Assembly: GCA_028023455.1 (NCBI GenBank)
Contig: JAQFVV010000072.1
Coordinates: forward strand, 332,501-396,500
Origin: Epiperipatus broadwayi
Taxonomy: Eukaryota > Onychophora > Udeonychophora > Euonychophora > Peripatidae
Direction: 5' to 3'
Length of the DNA stretch: 64,000 nucleotides
Both the position numbers and the translations under genes were made by a program. The stretch's first letter is position 1, and every line of letters begins with the position of its first letter. Shown here in pieces: positions 46,943 to 59,540 of this stretch. Below the pieces are notes generated by a model, which saw nothing but the letters and a program-made list of their open reading frames with translations, was not told the DNA's origin and searched no databases.

Positions 46943-47830
46943 ACTTTTACATTCTGCCATAATATCATAAATCCACCTGTTCATTGAACTTAATAACTAG
47001 ATCATATGCTTATGTATATATAATTTTACCGATGCAACCTTTGTTTACTAAATAAAGTTGCCTTTGACACATCATAGTAGTAATAATAATAATAAATAAA
47101 TTCTTTATCAAATATAAAAATTTTCATAATGCTTATAAAAATGTTGAAAGAGCTCTCTAGTAAAGGATATAAAAAAAGAACTATCAAATCTTTTAGCAAA
47201 GAAAGGCTATAAGTCTTTCTTTTATCTGTAATCAATTATCTCCTGATTTATTAATCTGTTGTATATATAAATTCCCATCCCCAGACTAGTTTCCATTTTT
47301 TGTCTTTATCAGTAAGGTGTGGGATTTGAAGTTGCATAAAGGCAAAAATTGAAACGAATCTGAGAATGACAATTTAAGAATAAAGAAATATTAGATGAAA
47401 AATCTTATAAACAAATATCCACTTATGCACTTATTATTATTAGCAAATGAATATGTAAATTTATTTTATTTACAAATCCTACATAAGATACAAGCTCTTT
47501 ATTCATTTACTATTCTTTATTTCATAATTACAATTGTTTTAAATATTTCTCACATGAATCATGTTATTAATATTTGCACTTTTCTTAGCCATTATTTTCT
47601 CAAATAAAATTTACCTTATTGGTTGGTAGAATTTATCTCAATCAGAATATTGTTGCCATTATAAATTAGATGTTTTAAGAATTAAATTAATCCTATTAAG
47701 GCTAGTGATTTAACTGGAGTGTAATCTTGTAAAGATGTCTTGCTAATCTAGTATCAGCAAAATATTTTGTTTAATCATAAAATGAGTTGTAAATAGTTAA
47801 TTTATGTAAGTGCATATGTTATTATTATTA
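46943..47830. other. No gene seen; one hammerhead-related relic
   Basis: A+T-rich DNA. At 47277-47318 the minus strand keeps CTGATAA, GGAAACTAGTC and TGGGGAT in hammerhead order, but with G8 changed and stem II and stem I degraded; it is a dead relative of the H2/H3 ribozymes. Confidence 0.5.
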
Positions 47831-47936
47831 AACCACTAAACATCACATGATCATTACTCTTTACGTTTACACAAGCTGTTTAAACAGATGCAAAACTCTG
47901 ATTTTGAGCTACTGTATGGAGAGTTCCCCCTCTGTT
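47831..47936. repeat. H2 repeat reduced to its two ends
   Basis: The family start AACCACTAAACATCACATGA is followed after about 60 bases by the inverted end CTACTGTATGGAGAGTTC. The whole interior, including the hammerhead, is deleted. Confidence 0.7.
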
Positions 47937-50720
47937 ATTATTATTGATAAATAAATATCTTGTTATGCCCTGTAAGTTTTGATGCAGTAATAAATTGGCA
48001 GAGTTTAGATCTGAAGGCTACAAGTCACAGTCCAACTTCCTTTTACATCCAATGCTCAAACTATTTACAAACTTCCAAGAAATAAGCCATCTGTTTATTT
48101 TTATCAATATATTATTATCAAATCTAACAGTTTTTTGTTCTTATTGGTTCAAGATCTCGACTACATTTAATCATAAATGTGATTTGTGTTTTTACTAATG
48201 GGCTAGTAATTGAGTCTTGTAATATAATAAGCATGTATTATTAATTGTTTTGTATATTTATCAGTAATTTTTACAGTTGTGGCATCATAAATCAATTATT
48301 GTTTCTATATAAATAAATCTGGTGAACATAATTATAAAAGTAATTATGCATTAGGTCTACCACAGTTAGAACTGTAAACCAACTGCTTTCTAATCATATA
48401 CATTACGTTTCTCATTACCAAAATTTATTTAGCCCTAGGTCAAGTTTGATGATGAGAGCCCTCAAGGTTAGACTTGCCAAGTATATTTCCAATACATAAA
48501 TTGAATCCCAGTGTAAGGCAACCACCCACACCACTTGACTTCGTTAATGATATTTCTAGTGCATAAAGTGTTTCCCAACATATATAATTTGAATATACTG
48601 ATTCTGTTTTATAATTTAGCACCCCAATATTTAGATTGGCCACTACAAATTATTCTATTACTTTATAAAGAAGTGAAAACAGACAAAGTTTTTATGAGCT
48701 GTCAACATATAAGTGCATACATTGCTATGTTTATCAAATATTTACGATTAATTAACCCCTTCTGTTGATTAATCACAAAGATTATTAACAGTGAGATCGT
48801 ACATTGATTATGAAAGCGAATTAATAATGTTACGTTTACATTCACATGGGGTTGAAAGTTACCTCTAATCCCAGTATTTGTCAGAAAAACCAGCCTTAAT
48901 AAAATCTGATGTTGCCAACTTTATTTTAGAGATTTTCTGACAACGAAAAGTGGATGGATGCATCTATATAGTGACAGTTTATGGAAAATATGTCTGTTTT
49001 CACTTCTTCACATATATGTTTAATACTGTAAATACTAAACAATTTTAATTTGAAAAAAATGTCTGCAATATTTTAAAAAATCAGACCGAATTTAATAAAA
49101 CTTGTAGACGTTTTGAAAAATTTAATAAACAATCGTGAAATCAATCTACTTTGCAAAGTGGCATTTTTAAAAAAATAACCTCTTTCAAACTACATATATT
49201 TAACAACTTCAAATCCAACATTTCATTTTTTGCTTTATGCGTTTATATATATTTAGATGCCTGAAAAATTGAGCGACATTAAGGTATCAAAATCATAGAG
49301 CTTAACGGAACTATATCTCATACCTGGAATATAATTATTTTTTCCCCCACTATCCTCAATCAAAATTGAAAACCTGCTCATCAGGTAGCAATTTTAAACG
49401 CCAACTTTCAAGGGCTATGTAGTTTATGAAGCACAAATAATGAATGGCAGATATTTTTATTTCATAATCAGAAAGTTATTTTAATGCTAATTGTTGGCAC
49501 CAAAAGCATGTACTTCAATTAGTGTATTGGAGGCAAAGAGAGTGTTTTTGTAAGTTAATGGTTTAAAGAGCACGTCAATGCAGTAGATTTGGGCGCAAAT
49601 GAACCAAAGCAAAAAAAACAATTTGAATATAATATAAGCCATGCGTCGTCGAAAGTTTATTTGATCTATTTCATTTTAATCCCAAAAATATTAATTTCAT
49701 TTTATTTAATATATTTAATCTCTGTTGCAGTATTTTCATATTATTAATAATAATGACAGAAAATCAAAATAAAATACATATTTATTTATTTTTAAATTCT
49801 GTCTCTCTTTGGGAACCAACTCCTCAATCTACCTCTCATTCTTTAGATCCAAAGAACTTAATTTAAATTTAAACAACGCATGCAGCAAGTAATAAAAAGC
49901 GTAATTGCATGATATCATCAGTTACACCAAAAGTATTTCTGGAAATTCTTTTTATCTTTTTTTAAATCGTTTCATTTCTTTTTTGTTTAATTCATGCAAA
50001 TAAATGCTGCAAACACAAAAAATCGGTCAACGGTTAACAAAATTTTCTCAGTTAAAAATTTCAACAAGAGTGAATTTATAACTTTTGTCATTTAATAGTT
50101 TCAATCAAAGCTGAATTTAAAAGACAACTTTTTCATACGCGAAGTATTTAAATAAATGACATTAAATGTTCGAATCATTAATTACAACAATTATTAAACT
50201 GAAGATTTCATTCCTGGAAAAAGTTTGTAATTCCAAATGCAATTTAAATAGCCAAAAAAAAAATTAGAATTTTTATACTGAAGTTATAAATGAAAACAGG
50301 ATTAAATGTTTTCTATTTATAATTTGATGTTAAAATTATCTTTCGGATGACAACTTTTGATTTACATATCTTTAAATAATAAGCATAAGTTTTATCAGAC
50401 TTGTACAAAACTATTAAATAAGTTTTTTTTTAAAAAAAAAATGTTTAAATACCATTTGTAAGTATTTTTTCTGCAATAATAAAACATCTTTGACATATTA
50501 TTAAAATACACATATTCAATTCAAAAGAATATCATAAAGGTAAAAATCCAACTAAGAAATAAATTCTTCCATTTTGCCAATATTGCTGTAAATTCAACAG
50601 TCATTAACAATGTATTTATATGTTAGACTATTTCCATCATCTAATATAAGTATTGAATATGTTTAGAAAAATTTAACGTTATTTAAACATTCCAAATACA
50701 TTCAATTGTTTTTAAGCAAA
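47937..50720. other. A+T-rich DNA, no gene seen
   Basis: No ORF above about 77 codons, no repeat recognised. Confidence 0.5.
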
Positions 50721-51173
50721 TAAACATCACATGACCATCACCGCTTATGCTTGTGTATAACTGTTGTTAAAACAGGCAAAACTCACTATATATATTGCCA
50801 CACACAACAAGCTAGAGTAATCAATGGATGCCAGAAGGCTTGTGCATAAAATCCCCATCTAGTGCCTACTCATCTAATATCCCCAGACTAGTTTCTGGCT
50901 AATGGCCTTTGTCAGTGAGGAGCCTTGGATCTGAAAGCACTGCACCTAGATCTTAATCTAATGCAACCCTCCAGCAGCCACCTTTTATCTCCATTTAACT
51001 ACAAAACTATGAGTCTTAAATTGAAAACGCCTTATTGTTTTCAATCCAAGCCCATTAGCTTATATAGTCATATGGGTCTTAACCCAGTTCAGTACCCTTA
51101 CATTTTGGTGTCTTTGGTTCTTTAATAACCATAGCCACCACTATCCTATTAGGCAGGATTGGTTTTAAGTCAA
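50721..51173. repeat. H2 repeat, left half with internal region
   Basis: From TAAACATCACATGACCATC through the hammerhead segment to the internal block GCAACCCTCCAGCAGCCACC and TTTTGGTGTCTTTGGTTCTT. Colinear with 57532-57890 and 60605-61070. Not folded back; the next copy follows directly. Confidence 0.75.
50880..50921 (-). ncRNA. Hammerhead-like motif, H2 (core mutated)
   Basis: Minus strand: stem I TCCTCA/TGGGGA intact, stem III ACTAGT intact, but the core reads CTGACAA (G8 changed to A). Expected to be inactive. Confidence 0.5.
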
Positions 51174-51420
51174 TAAACATCACATGACCACCACCTCTTA
51201 TGCTTGTGTATAACTGTTGTTAAAACAGGCAAAACTCACTATATATATTGCCACACAATCAATGGATACCAGAAGGCTTGTGCATAAAATCCCCATCTAG
51301 TCTGGGGATATTGGATGAGTAGGCACTATATGGGGATATGCACAAGCCTTCTGGCATCCATAGATTACTCTAGCTTGTTGTGTGTGGCAATATATGTAGT
51401 GAGTTTTGCCTGTTTTAACA
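51174..51420. repeat. H2 repeat, short foldback copy
   Basis: The left end (TAAACATCACATGACCACC) and right half are joined near 51300, with only the stem I side of the hammerhead (AGTCTGGGGATATTGG) left. Its halves are inverted copies (GGCAAAACTCACTATATA pairs with TGTAGTGAGTTTTGCC with one change). Confidence 0.75.
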
Positions 51421-51945
51421 TTTAATTGTTAGTAATAGCACACAGGTTAGCAACAATTGAATGTATTTAGAATATTTAAATAAAGTTAATTTTTTCTAAA
51501 GACATTCAATACTCATATTAAAACATCATCATCACAAACCTTCAGGAATACATTAATATAGTTTTTGGTTTGTGTATATCCACATTTATATAGATGTATA
51601 ACTACTAAATTCTATTTATAAAGTACATTAACCCAATAACCATCAGCTGTTCTAAATCTATTTATGAAACTCCATTTACCTCTAGGAAGATCAAATCCAA
51701 TTGGCTTTATTGTTAGACTGGAAAAAGAAATATATTTGATGACGAAAATATGTTATGATCAAATGTTATTCCTAAATAGTTTGCATTAGGATTGTATTTC
51801 GATCCATTATTGCAAAAATTATACTCAGATTATGAAATTACTTGCTGTTATTTAGATAAAAAAAATGAATACATCATCTTCATTGGCTTAGTAATAAAAA
51901 TATTATAAAAATAGAATACATTATACATATATACATATATATATA
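51421..51945. other. No gene seen
   Basis: A+T-rich DNA between two foldbacks. Confidence 0.5.
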
Positions 51946-52235
51946 CATATCACTAGATGGAACTTTACCAATAGCTCACTAACTAGTTTTCTTTACATAA
52001 ACACTGAGAGAGATAGAATTCAATATCTCTTTCATTGTCTCCAACCTTTAGACCATGGTTCCGAGCTAGTTGGCTCACGTCAGTAAAGGGTAGGAAGACT
52101 GACATGAGCCAACTAGCTCAAAACCATGGTCTAAAGGTTGGAGACAATGAAAGAGATATTGAATTTTATCTCTCTCAGCATTTATGTAAACAAAGCTTGT
52201 TAGTGGTAAAGCTCTATCTCCATCTAATGATCATA
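51946..52235. repeat. H4 foldback repeat
   Basis: Arms of about 135 bp (51946-52080 and 52100-52235) are inverted copies (for example ATGGTCTAAAGGTTGGAGAC against GTCTCCAACCTTTAGACCAT) around a short centre. The left arm with the centre forms a complete hammerhead-like fold on the minus strand. Confidence 0.8.
52045..52089 (-). ncRNA. Decayed hammerhead-like motif, H4
   Basis: Minus strand: perfect stem I CCTTTA/TAAAGG, core CTGACGT (A9 changed to U), perfect stem II GAGC-CAACTA-GCTC, GGA for GAA (A13 changed), self-complementary stem III ACCATGGT and C (complement of 52051) at the cleavage position. The inverted copy on the plus strand (near 52100-52135) has AAAACCATGGTC where GAAACCATGGTC is expected and lacks stem I. 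The two arms carry different core changes, so the common ancestor may have been intact at those sites. Confidence 0.55.
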
Positions 52236-53183
52236 AAATGCAAGCTAAGAGCAAGTTATGAAATTTATAACTTGTTTTGTTTATCATATATATATATATA
52301 TATATATATTGTGCTCTTTTCTATAGGTCAGTAATAGTTTATAACAGTCAATTACTAAAAATTTTAAATTTTAGAATATATTCTTTTAATACATTAATTA
52401 TATTAAGTCAATTATATCTTTAAAGTACAATTTGAGGCTAAAGCAAATACGTAGTATATAAAATTATAGCGAATTATTTAAAAATAGTTAAGTAAAGTTT
52501 AAAATATTGTTTCATATGGTTGTAAAAGCTGTCCGTATTAAATAACACAGCTATAAGTATTAAAAGTATATTTAATAAATTCGATTTTAATAGTTTAAAA
52601 CTGATAAGTTAATAAATACAGTGTTTAAATTTATAATCCTATTTAATAGTCAAAATGAATATAGTATATTTTAAAAATAAACTTTATGATGGTGAGAATT
52701 GTATTTAATTCTATATTTTCTAAATTGTTCTTCCAAATTTTATAATTATATTATATAATATAATAAGTGTATCAATTTTATTAGTCTAGGCAGAGAAATA
52801 GATTGAAAATCATCTGTCAAAGTTATTAATCATGTGACTTTTAATGTATACTTTCACACACGCTTGTTTGAAATAATAACAAAGTTTAAAATATTTTAAA
52901 AGTTATATTATAGAATTGGATAGAATTATTGCCTATCATAAAAGTAAATAGTATTAAACATTAAGTTAACTATTGTATGTAATGTTTTAAATAATGTAAT
53001 AAAGATGAATACAGATATAATAAAAATTAAATATTTTATTTAAATAAAAATAGATAAATTGAATATTAAGAAATGGAATAAGTTATTAAATGTTATTTTA
53101 AAACTTATTTTAAAAGATTAAAATAATTTAAATAAAGTTATAATTGAATTAAAAGTGGTATTTTAAATAATATTTTAAGTTCA

Positions 53184-53330
53184 TTACGTCACGATTTCTA
53201 ATTTTGAAATTTAATTCTACTATAAACTAAAAATATGTAAATTTGTTCTCAAGCTAAGGTAAGAATTAACCAATAGGAATAGGTATTCTTACAGACTATA
53301 AATATGATTTGCACGGGGTTATCGGAGGAG
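53184..53330 (+). promoter_or_regulatory. Pol II promoter-like cluster (CRE, CCAAT, TATA)
   Basis: TTACGTCA (53184-53191, CRE/AP-1-like), CCAAT (53270-53274) and TATAAATA (53297-53304) stand in promoter order, followed about 25 bases later by a G-rich stretch GCACGGGG where transcription could start. No ORF follows closely; it could be an LTR promoter, a non-coding first exon or chance in A+T-rich DNA. Confidence 0.35.
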
Positions 53331-56300
53331 ATTAATAATGTATTGAAACCGGAGAAAGATAAATTATAACTATCAAAAAGATAGTATTTTAAAATTTTTA
53401 TTTAGTCAATTTTTTGGTACTTTCCAATTGTTTATTTTGCAAAAAACTAATTGATAATTTTAAAGAAGTATTTTGCAAAAGGAAAGTTTAGAAAAAAATT
53501 ATATATTTAGAAAACTTCGTGGAGATGATTTTCTAATTTTTTAAAAGTTACTTGCCAGTCATATTTTATCTAAAAGTTTAACCTAAACTTCACAATAAAA
53601 ATGGATACACTACGAAATAAAATGGATATAAGTTGTAATGCTGAAAAAATGTTTGGAATATTTATTGATACAGCTCTATTAATATTTCACCGAAGAACTG
53701 TTTTGGTACATAAAAACCACAGCTCGGACATTATACGGAGTCTAAAAAATGTATTGAAACGTATTATTTATAAGCTGATATGAAGATTTATTTTTAAATA
53801 GTAATAAGACAATTATATTTCATGAATTATTTTATATAATATGATATTCAAAGGAGTAAAATGTTATATCCTTTCTGAAGGTAACATTTTTTTTTATTTT
53901 TTAAAAGAGATTTATAAAAATACCAAATGAAAGTTTAAATGTATCAAGAAGGAAACATATATAAAAAAGTGAACACATAGTTGAATAAAAGATGGATCCA
54001 TGGAAATACAAATAGTACTTAAAAGTTTATCGAATATTTTTAAAGTTAAATTAGATGGATTGATGCATCGGATACACAGAGAATATTGGTAGAGAAGATT
54101 AAGAAGCTTCATGGGATTAATTAATATTATGATTTAATAATTATCGTCCTAAATACTAAAACCAAGGATTATTTTCTATAAATTTTATTAAATGGATTAA
54201 TAATTATTTTGTTTTAAACTTTAATGTGCTTGGAGGAGAACATTTTTAAAAACTCTAGAGAAAATAATAAACATTTTGGACTTATCAGGAACTATCGTCA
54301 AGAAAATATGTAATTATAGTTTTGATTCCTTTTTATTTTGTTAACCTAGTTTAAATTTAAATTTTTATATAAGATTAGGAAAAACATAAAAACATTAATT
54401 TATTAATATTAAAATTTTATAATATAACAATCTAATAATTTAGCTAAAAATATTTTAATATAAAGTGTATGGGTGTGAATTTTTTTTTTATATCTGCAAT
54501 GCTCAAGTGGATAAAGGAAGCCTACTGAATACGATGACTAGATAAAGGTTATTGGTAATAATAATAACTATTGATAATTTATAGTGTATATTTTTTTTTG
54601 TTTTCTTTAGATCATCCATAAATTGGAAGAATGAAGTGTAAAAGTTTTTTACTTATATGTACCGCATTTCATACAACATTTTAAAAAAAACATTATGAGA
54701 TAGGATTGATTTGAAAATATGCATACGATGATTATTTTTTTATTAGTAATATAATCCAACATAACAAATAATTATGTGATTCTTTTAAAATTTTCATGTC
54801 ATTGGATATTCAAATATTGTCTAAGTAGATTGTATATGATTAGACATATAGAATAATGAAGTGAGCAGACTTTTCTTGTGGAACAGCTAGATTGTTTAAC
54901 TATTAATGAATTTTATTTATTGTTTTGTAAATGCAGATAGTTATTTATCGATGTAAGATGTGGAAAATCTTGAGAAATAATGTTGAGATAGTGGCTTGGA
55001 AGTCCTTAGTGAACAGGAAACCAAGATGATTTTTTAAAAAATAGGATGTTATAAGGAATGGAAATAATATTTAGTCTTTATGTGAATATCAGCATAGTTA
55101 ACAAAGCCCTATGACTGATACACATTTTATTTGGACAGTGTTTATATTTCTTTAAATATTTGATGTTCTAATAAAGCTGAAGAAATAGCTTTAACATCGT
55201 CCCTGTACTAGAGGATATTAGGCAGGTAAATGTCATACCTCTTCGCACTGTGCCATGATTTTGAGATATGTTAAGAGTAATACTCTAGCTTTCTTCCTTA
55301 ATCCTATGCATCTGTTTTCGCTATCTTTATTTCATGTAACTGCATTGTTCAGTAAGATATGTTTAAGAGAAATGATAAATAATTTAGAACTTAGGTTATG
55401 CTATTGTTTTGTATAAGATTGGTTTATTTGCTTAGAAGGAATAGAATGTTATAACTTAAAATTGAAGATCCAAAGTATCCTAAGGAAGCGTTTGCCTTAA
55501 AATTCAATATACAAGAATCTAAAGGTGCGAGTTCAACTTCTAAGCGAATATTGTCAATCATAGAATATATTTTGAATTTTATTTCGGAAATGAAATATAA
55601 ACTTTTTAAAATAAAGTATCTAAACAAAGATATTTTTTTTAAAGTGATAATAATTTTAAATGCTTTAGTATTATTTTTTTTTAAGAGAAAAATAAGTATT
55701 GCATATTTTTAAAATATAATAGTACAGAGTAAATTATGTAAACAATATGCATAGTATATTTTTTGTTTATTGATTAACAGAAATATATTAATGATTACAC
55801 TTATATCATACTAAAGTAAGGCTTAAATAAGAATATATTATGATTAGTAAACATTGTGTAATAAATACTAAAATCTAGTACTGAATTTTGGATAATATTT
55901 TGTGTAACGTCTTTGACTTTGCAAGATGAAAATTTTTTTAATATTTTGAGAGGTCCATACTCATTATAAAATTTTGTTTTCTATAGAATGTTTTTTAAGT
56001 ATGAATTTTTTAAAATAAGATAGTTTAATAATATTAAGGATAAAATGCTGTTGCTAATAAAGTAGATAAATATATTTGTAATAAGTTAACCATAATGAGA
56101 AACCAAATAGTAACATTTTTTAAAATTTTGTCCTAAATCTAAATAAAGATATAATTGAAATATAAATTATTTTTTATAACCCGGTAGATCAAACTGTAAA
56201 GTAAAAAAAAGTTAAGGATATCCACTGTAAATAGTGTAAATAAATTGTTTATTTATTTGTTGTTAGTAATAAACTTTGTTAAATTTTGTTATTTCAAAAA

Positions 56301-56934
56301 TTTTGTGTCCGAGTTATTTATTTCTCCACATCGCTGCATGAAATCATGATATATGCATAATAATTGAAACAAATATATAATTTTGCACAAAAGATAAATA
56401 GAGAATTATTTTAAGAATTTTAAATATTTTATTGGTATTCATTATGATTAAATAATCATAATCTTACATTATTTTATTGGTCATAAATCAGTTACCACAA
56501 TATTATATTAAATTATATGCTATCAGTTGCCACACATATTTTGTTTGTCAGATTATTAAAATGCTACCACGTATTTATTATATCATTACATGAAGATATA
56601 AGATCATATTATATTATTTCATTATTTTATTATGGTAATAAAATTGCAGTAAAAAGAAAAGATATACAGAATTAGTTAAACAATGAATAATATTATTACT
56701 GTTATTTATTATTATTAGTTTCTGTGTAGTAGATTATGACATAAAATCCCTTCTCATATTTTACTACCGTATTTTTAAATTAACTTAGAATAAACTTTAT
56801 GAACCTGAGATTATTTTATTTGAGCTAGATTATTATTAAATATAAGATTAAGACTTAATTATTAGTTTAATCTTAGTGAGTAGAAGTTATTAAAGTCGTA
56901 AGAATACTATGAGTTTGTTATTTGAAATAGTAAT

Positions 56935-56950
56935 AAAGGGGGGATAGTGT
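56935..56950 (+). other. Polypurine-tract-like run before a TG
   Basis: AAAGGGGGGATAG followed by TGTTCTTATG resembles the polypurine tract and 3' LTR start of LTR retroelements. No matching 5' LTR start was found in the window. Confidence 0.25.
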
Positions 56951-57684
56951 TCTTATGCCATTGAGGTAGTATCCTGTGGGATATTGGCTCAATGTAATCT
57001 ATCTTGTCACTTGTATTTTCACTTCAAGTCTCATAAAAATATTAAATATTTATTTAATTTATTTTTTATAAACTGAACCTTATTCGTATTTTAAATTTGA
57101 GCTAGTGAAACATTTTAATTTTATTGCTGAATATTTTATTTATTAATTATTAACTGAGCTAGAACCCATTTTTATTTTATATCGTATATTATCGGGAAGT
57201 GAGGATGCACGAGATACAGGTTAGGATATATATATATATCAGCTTGCTTATAATCTGTTTCAAGCAGTACAACTTTTTTCCTTGGGTTTTCTGTAAACAA
57301 AAACAGTATTTCACATTATGCGAACATTTCAGCCATTATTAAAAAAAATTGACAAATATATGAAATGCACTTTACAAAAAAATGAGCTACATGGCCCCAC
57401 AATTTCACACAATGATGTCATTTGACAGAGTGATGCAGAAGGGTTCCTGCAAGAAATATGTAACAGGTGTGCAAACCAGAGAACAATTCCTGATATATGA
57501 AAATTTGTATATTTGACATTGTTTTGTTATATAAACATCACATGATGACCACTTCTTATGCTTGTGTATAACTATTGTTAAAACAGGCAAAACTCACTAT
57601 ATGTATTGCCACACATAGCAAGCTAATCAGTGGATGCTAGAAGGCTTGTGCATAAAATCCCCATCTAGTGCCTACTCATCCATT

Positions 57685-57727
57685 ATCCCCAGACTAGTTT
57701 CTGGCTTGTGGCCTTCATCAGTTAGGA
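57685..57727 (-). ncRNA. Hammerhead-like motif, H2 left half
   Basis: Minus strand: core CTGATGA (plus 57715-57721), stem II GGC-CACAA-GCC with an A-A mismatch at its base, GAA, stem III ACTAGT, C (complement of 57692) at the cleavage site, then TGGGGATA. Stem I (TCCTAA/TGGGGA) has one mismatch. Confidence 0.6.
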
Positions 57728-58103
57728 ACCTTGGATCTGAAATCGCTGCACCTAGATCTTAGGATCTAATGCAACCCTCCAGCAGCCACCTTTTATCCCT
57801 GCTTAAGTTGAAAACCATTATATTTTCAATCCAAGTTCATTAGCTTATATAGTCATATAGGTCTGAACTCCCTATACATTTTATGATGGCTATGGTTATT
57901 AAAGAACCAAAGACACCAAACTGTATGGGTACTGAACTGAGTTCAGATTCATATGACTATATAAGATAATGGGCTTGGATTGAAAACATTAAGGTGTTTT
58001 CAGTTTAAGACTCATAGTTTTGTAGTTAAGTGGAGATAAAAGGTGGCTGCTGGAGGGTTGCATTAGATCCTAAGATCTAGGTGCAGTGCTCTCAGATTTA
58101 AAG

Positions 58104-58147
58104 CTCCTCACTGATGAAGGCCACAAGCCAGAAACTAGTCCGGGGAT
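58104..58147 (+). ncRNA. Hammerhead-like motif, H2 right half
   Basis: Core CTGATGA (58111-58117), the same stem II and stem III as the left half, predicted cleavage after C58140. Stem I TCCTC/GGGGA with a terminal A-C mismatch. All strictly conserved core residues are present; the A-A mismatch closing stem II is the main doubt about activity. Confidence 0.65.
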
Positions 58148-58264
58148 ATTGGATGAGTAGGCACGATGGGGATTTTATGCACAAGCCTTCAGGCATCCAT
58201 TGATTACTCTAGCTATCTGTGTGTGGCAATACGTATAGTGAGTTTTGCCTGTTTTTGTTATATA

Positions 58265-58942
58265 TTTGGAGAATTTCTTTATGTCATGTGGTATATATGT
58301 TTTGTTTTCAGAAAAAAATATTATTGATCAAACAATATGATTTGATGATTTATAGTAATAGCTTTGTTACTACTTGGAATACAATTACATTATAGATACC
58401 CTCCTTAGTGCTAATATATTCTACTAGTAAATATTTTCCCTCTTTGGGGAAAAAGTATGCAAATTAAACTTCTGGATATGCAATTAAATATTACAGTGAC
58501 AAATATTACTGGTACACTGCAGTGGCTTTTGTTTTTTCACATATTCCTTCACCAAATACCAGGAAAGAAATCGCCTCATAGAAAATGTAGAAAAATATGT
58601 TAAGTAGGTCCGACTTACTATTGATTCAAAATAGTTTCACCAGCTAAGACTCAAGATCTCCTTTCTGGATGTTCAACTAAAAATCGCTTCAAACATCTGA
58701 CGAATTATGTTGTAAAAAAATGAACATCTTATAAGATTTCAACTTTTTTCAGATCCAGCAGAAAATAAAACCATCTGGATTTGATCTTACTGGGCTCTGT
58801 TGAAGTCTCATCAACAGATTCTGGACAATTGTTGCCCACTGTCCATTTGCTCATAAATGGAATTTAACAATTTCTGACTTATGTGGATATGATTAAACAC
58901 AAGTCATTGATTACGTAGTTAATGTCTCTCAGATATATGGTT
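58265..58942. other. No gene seen
   Basis: A+T-rich sequence without ORFs. Confidence 0.5.
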
Positions 58943-59540
58943 ACTGTTATATCCGCCAGTCTGACTGTGCCAATGTTATATCTGCAAGTATGAGTGTGCA
59001 GTAAGCAAATAACTATGTTCAATTCCCACAATGTTCTCTTGCAACGAATGCTCTGCTGCGGATGCTCTCCAATGAATGGTCTGCAACGAATGCTCTAAAT
59101 ACACTCTGTATTCTCTGCAACAGATGCTCTCCAATGAATGGTCTGCAACGAATGCTCTCAATATCTCCGCTGCGGTCTTCCCATCTCTGTGGGCTCTTTC
59201 AGCTACACCTGTGGACTACATTTCCACTGGGCGCTGGTCATTAACCGCAAGCACTGACGCGAGATATCTCTACTGTAGTTGTACTCAAATCACTGCCTAC
59301 TCAAATCTGCATGACTGCTCTCTACTGGAGTTGTCCTCTAAGTACTGCCCTGCGTAGTTGTTACTGCTTTCTGGTAACTGCAACATTGTCCAATAAGGCA
59401 TGGTCTCTTATCTAGAAATATTTGCAATCAGCAAATGTTTCTTGGAATTGTCGATCGCCATTACGTCAATGTCGTAATTAAATTCCACAGTTATCAGCGC
59501 GCGATGTAAAACAACCTCTCGAATAAATTCTAGTTTTTTT
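58943..59540. repeat. Higher-G+C repeat-like segment with internal tandem copies, possible solo LTR
   Basis: Begins TGTTATATCCGCCAG. Contains an imperfect tandem repeat of about 60 bp (59040-59160, unit with GATGCTCTCCAATGAATGG and TCTGCAACGAATGCTCT) and ends around a CTCGAATAAATTCTAG polyadenylation-like stretch. The overlapping 60-93 codon frames are products of the repeats. LTR identity is a guess from the TG start, composition and polyadenylation-like end. Confidence 0.3.

Larger units (their letters stand above)
52236..57521. other. 5.3 kb A+T-rich region, no gene; promoter- and LTR-like signals
   Basis: No ORF above 67 codons. A compact promoter-like cluster lies near 53.18-53.33 kb and a polypurine run followed by TG at 56935-56950 (separate entries). 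A (TA)n tract is at about 52287-52308. An old LTR element with long LTRs is possible but no terminal direct repeat was found. Confidence 0.4.
57522..58264. mobile_element. H2 full foldback element with 12-bp target duplication
   Basis: A near-palindromic element: left half 57534-57890 and right half about 57895-58252 are inverted copies down to the internal GTCTTTGGTTCTTTAATAAC-type block. Exact 12-bp direct repeats TTTTGTTATATA flank it (57522-57533 and 58253-58264). Each half carries a hammerhead, minus strand on the left and plus strand on the right. A long variable-type target duplication fits insertion by target-primed reverse transcription better than a DNA transposase. Confidence 0.85.

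Noticed and set aside
53601-53783. 60-codon frame starting MDTLRNKMD
   Set aside because: No domain, no codon or splice support; length expected by chance.
59062-59357. Overlapping 60- and 93-codon frames
   Set aside because: They run through a 60-bp tandem repeat in two frames; no recognisable protein.
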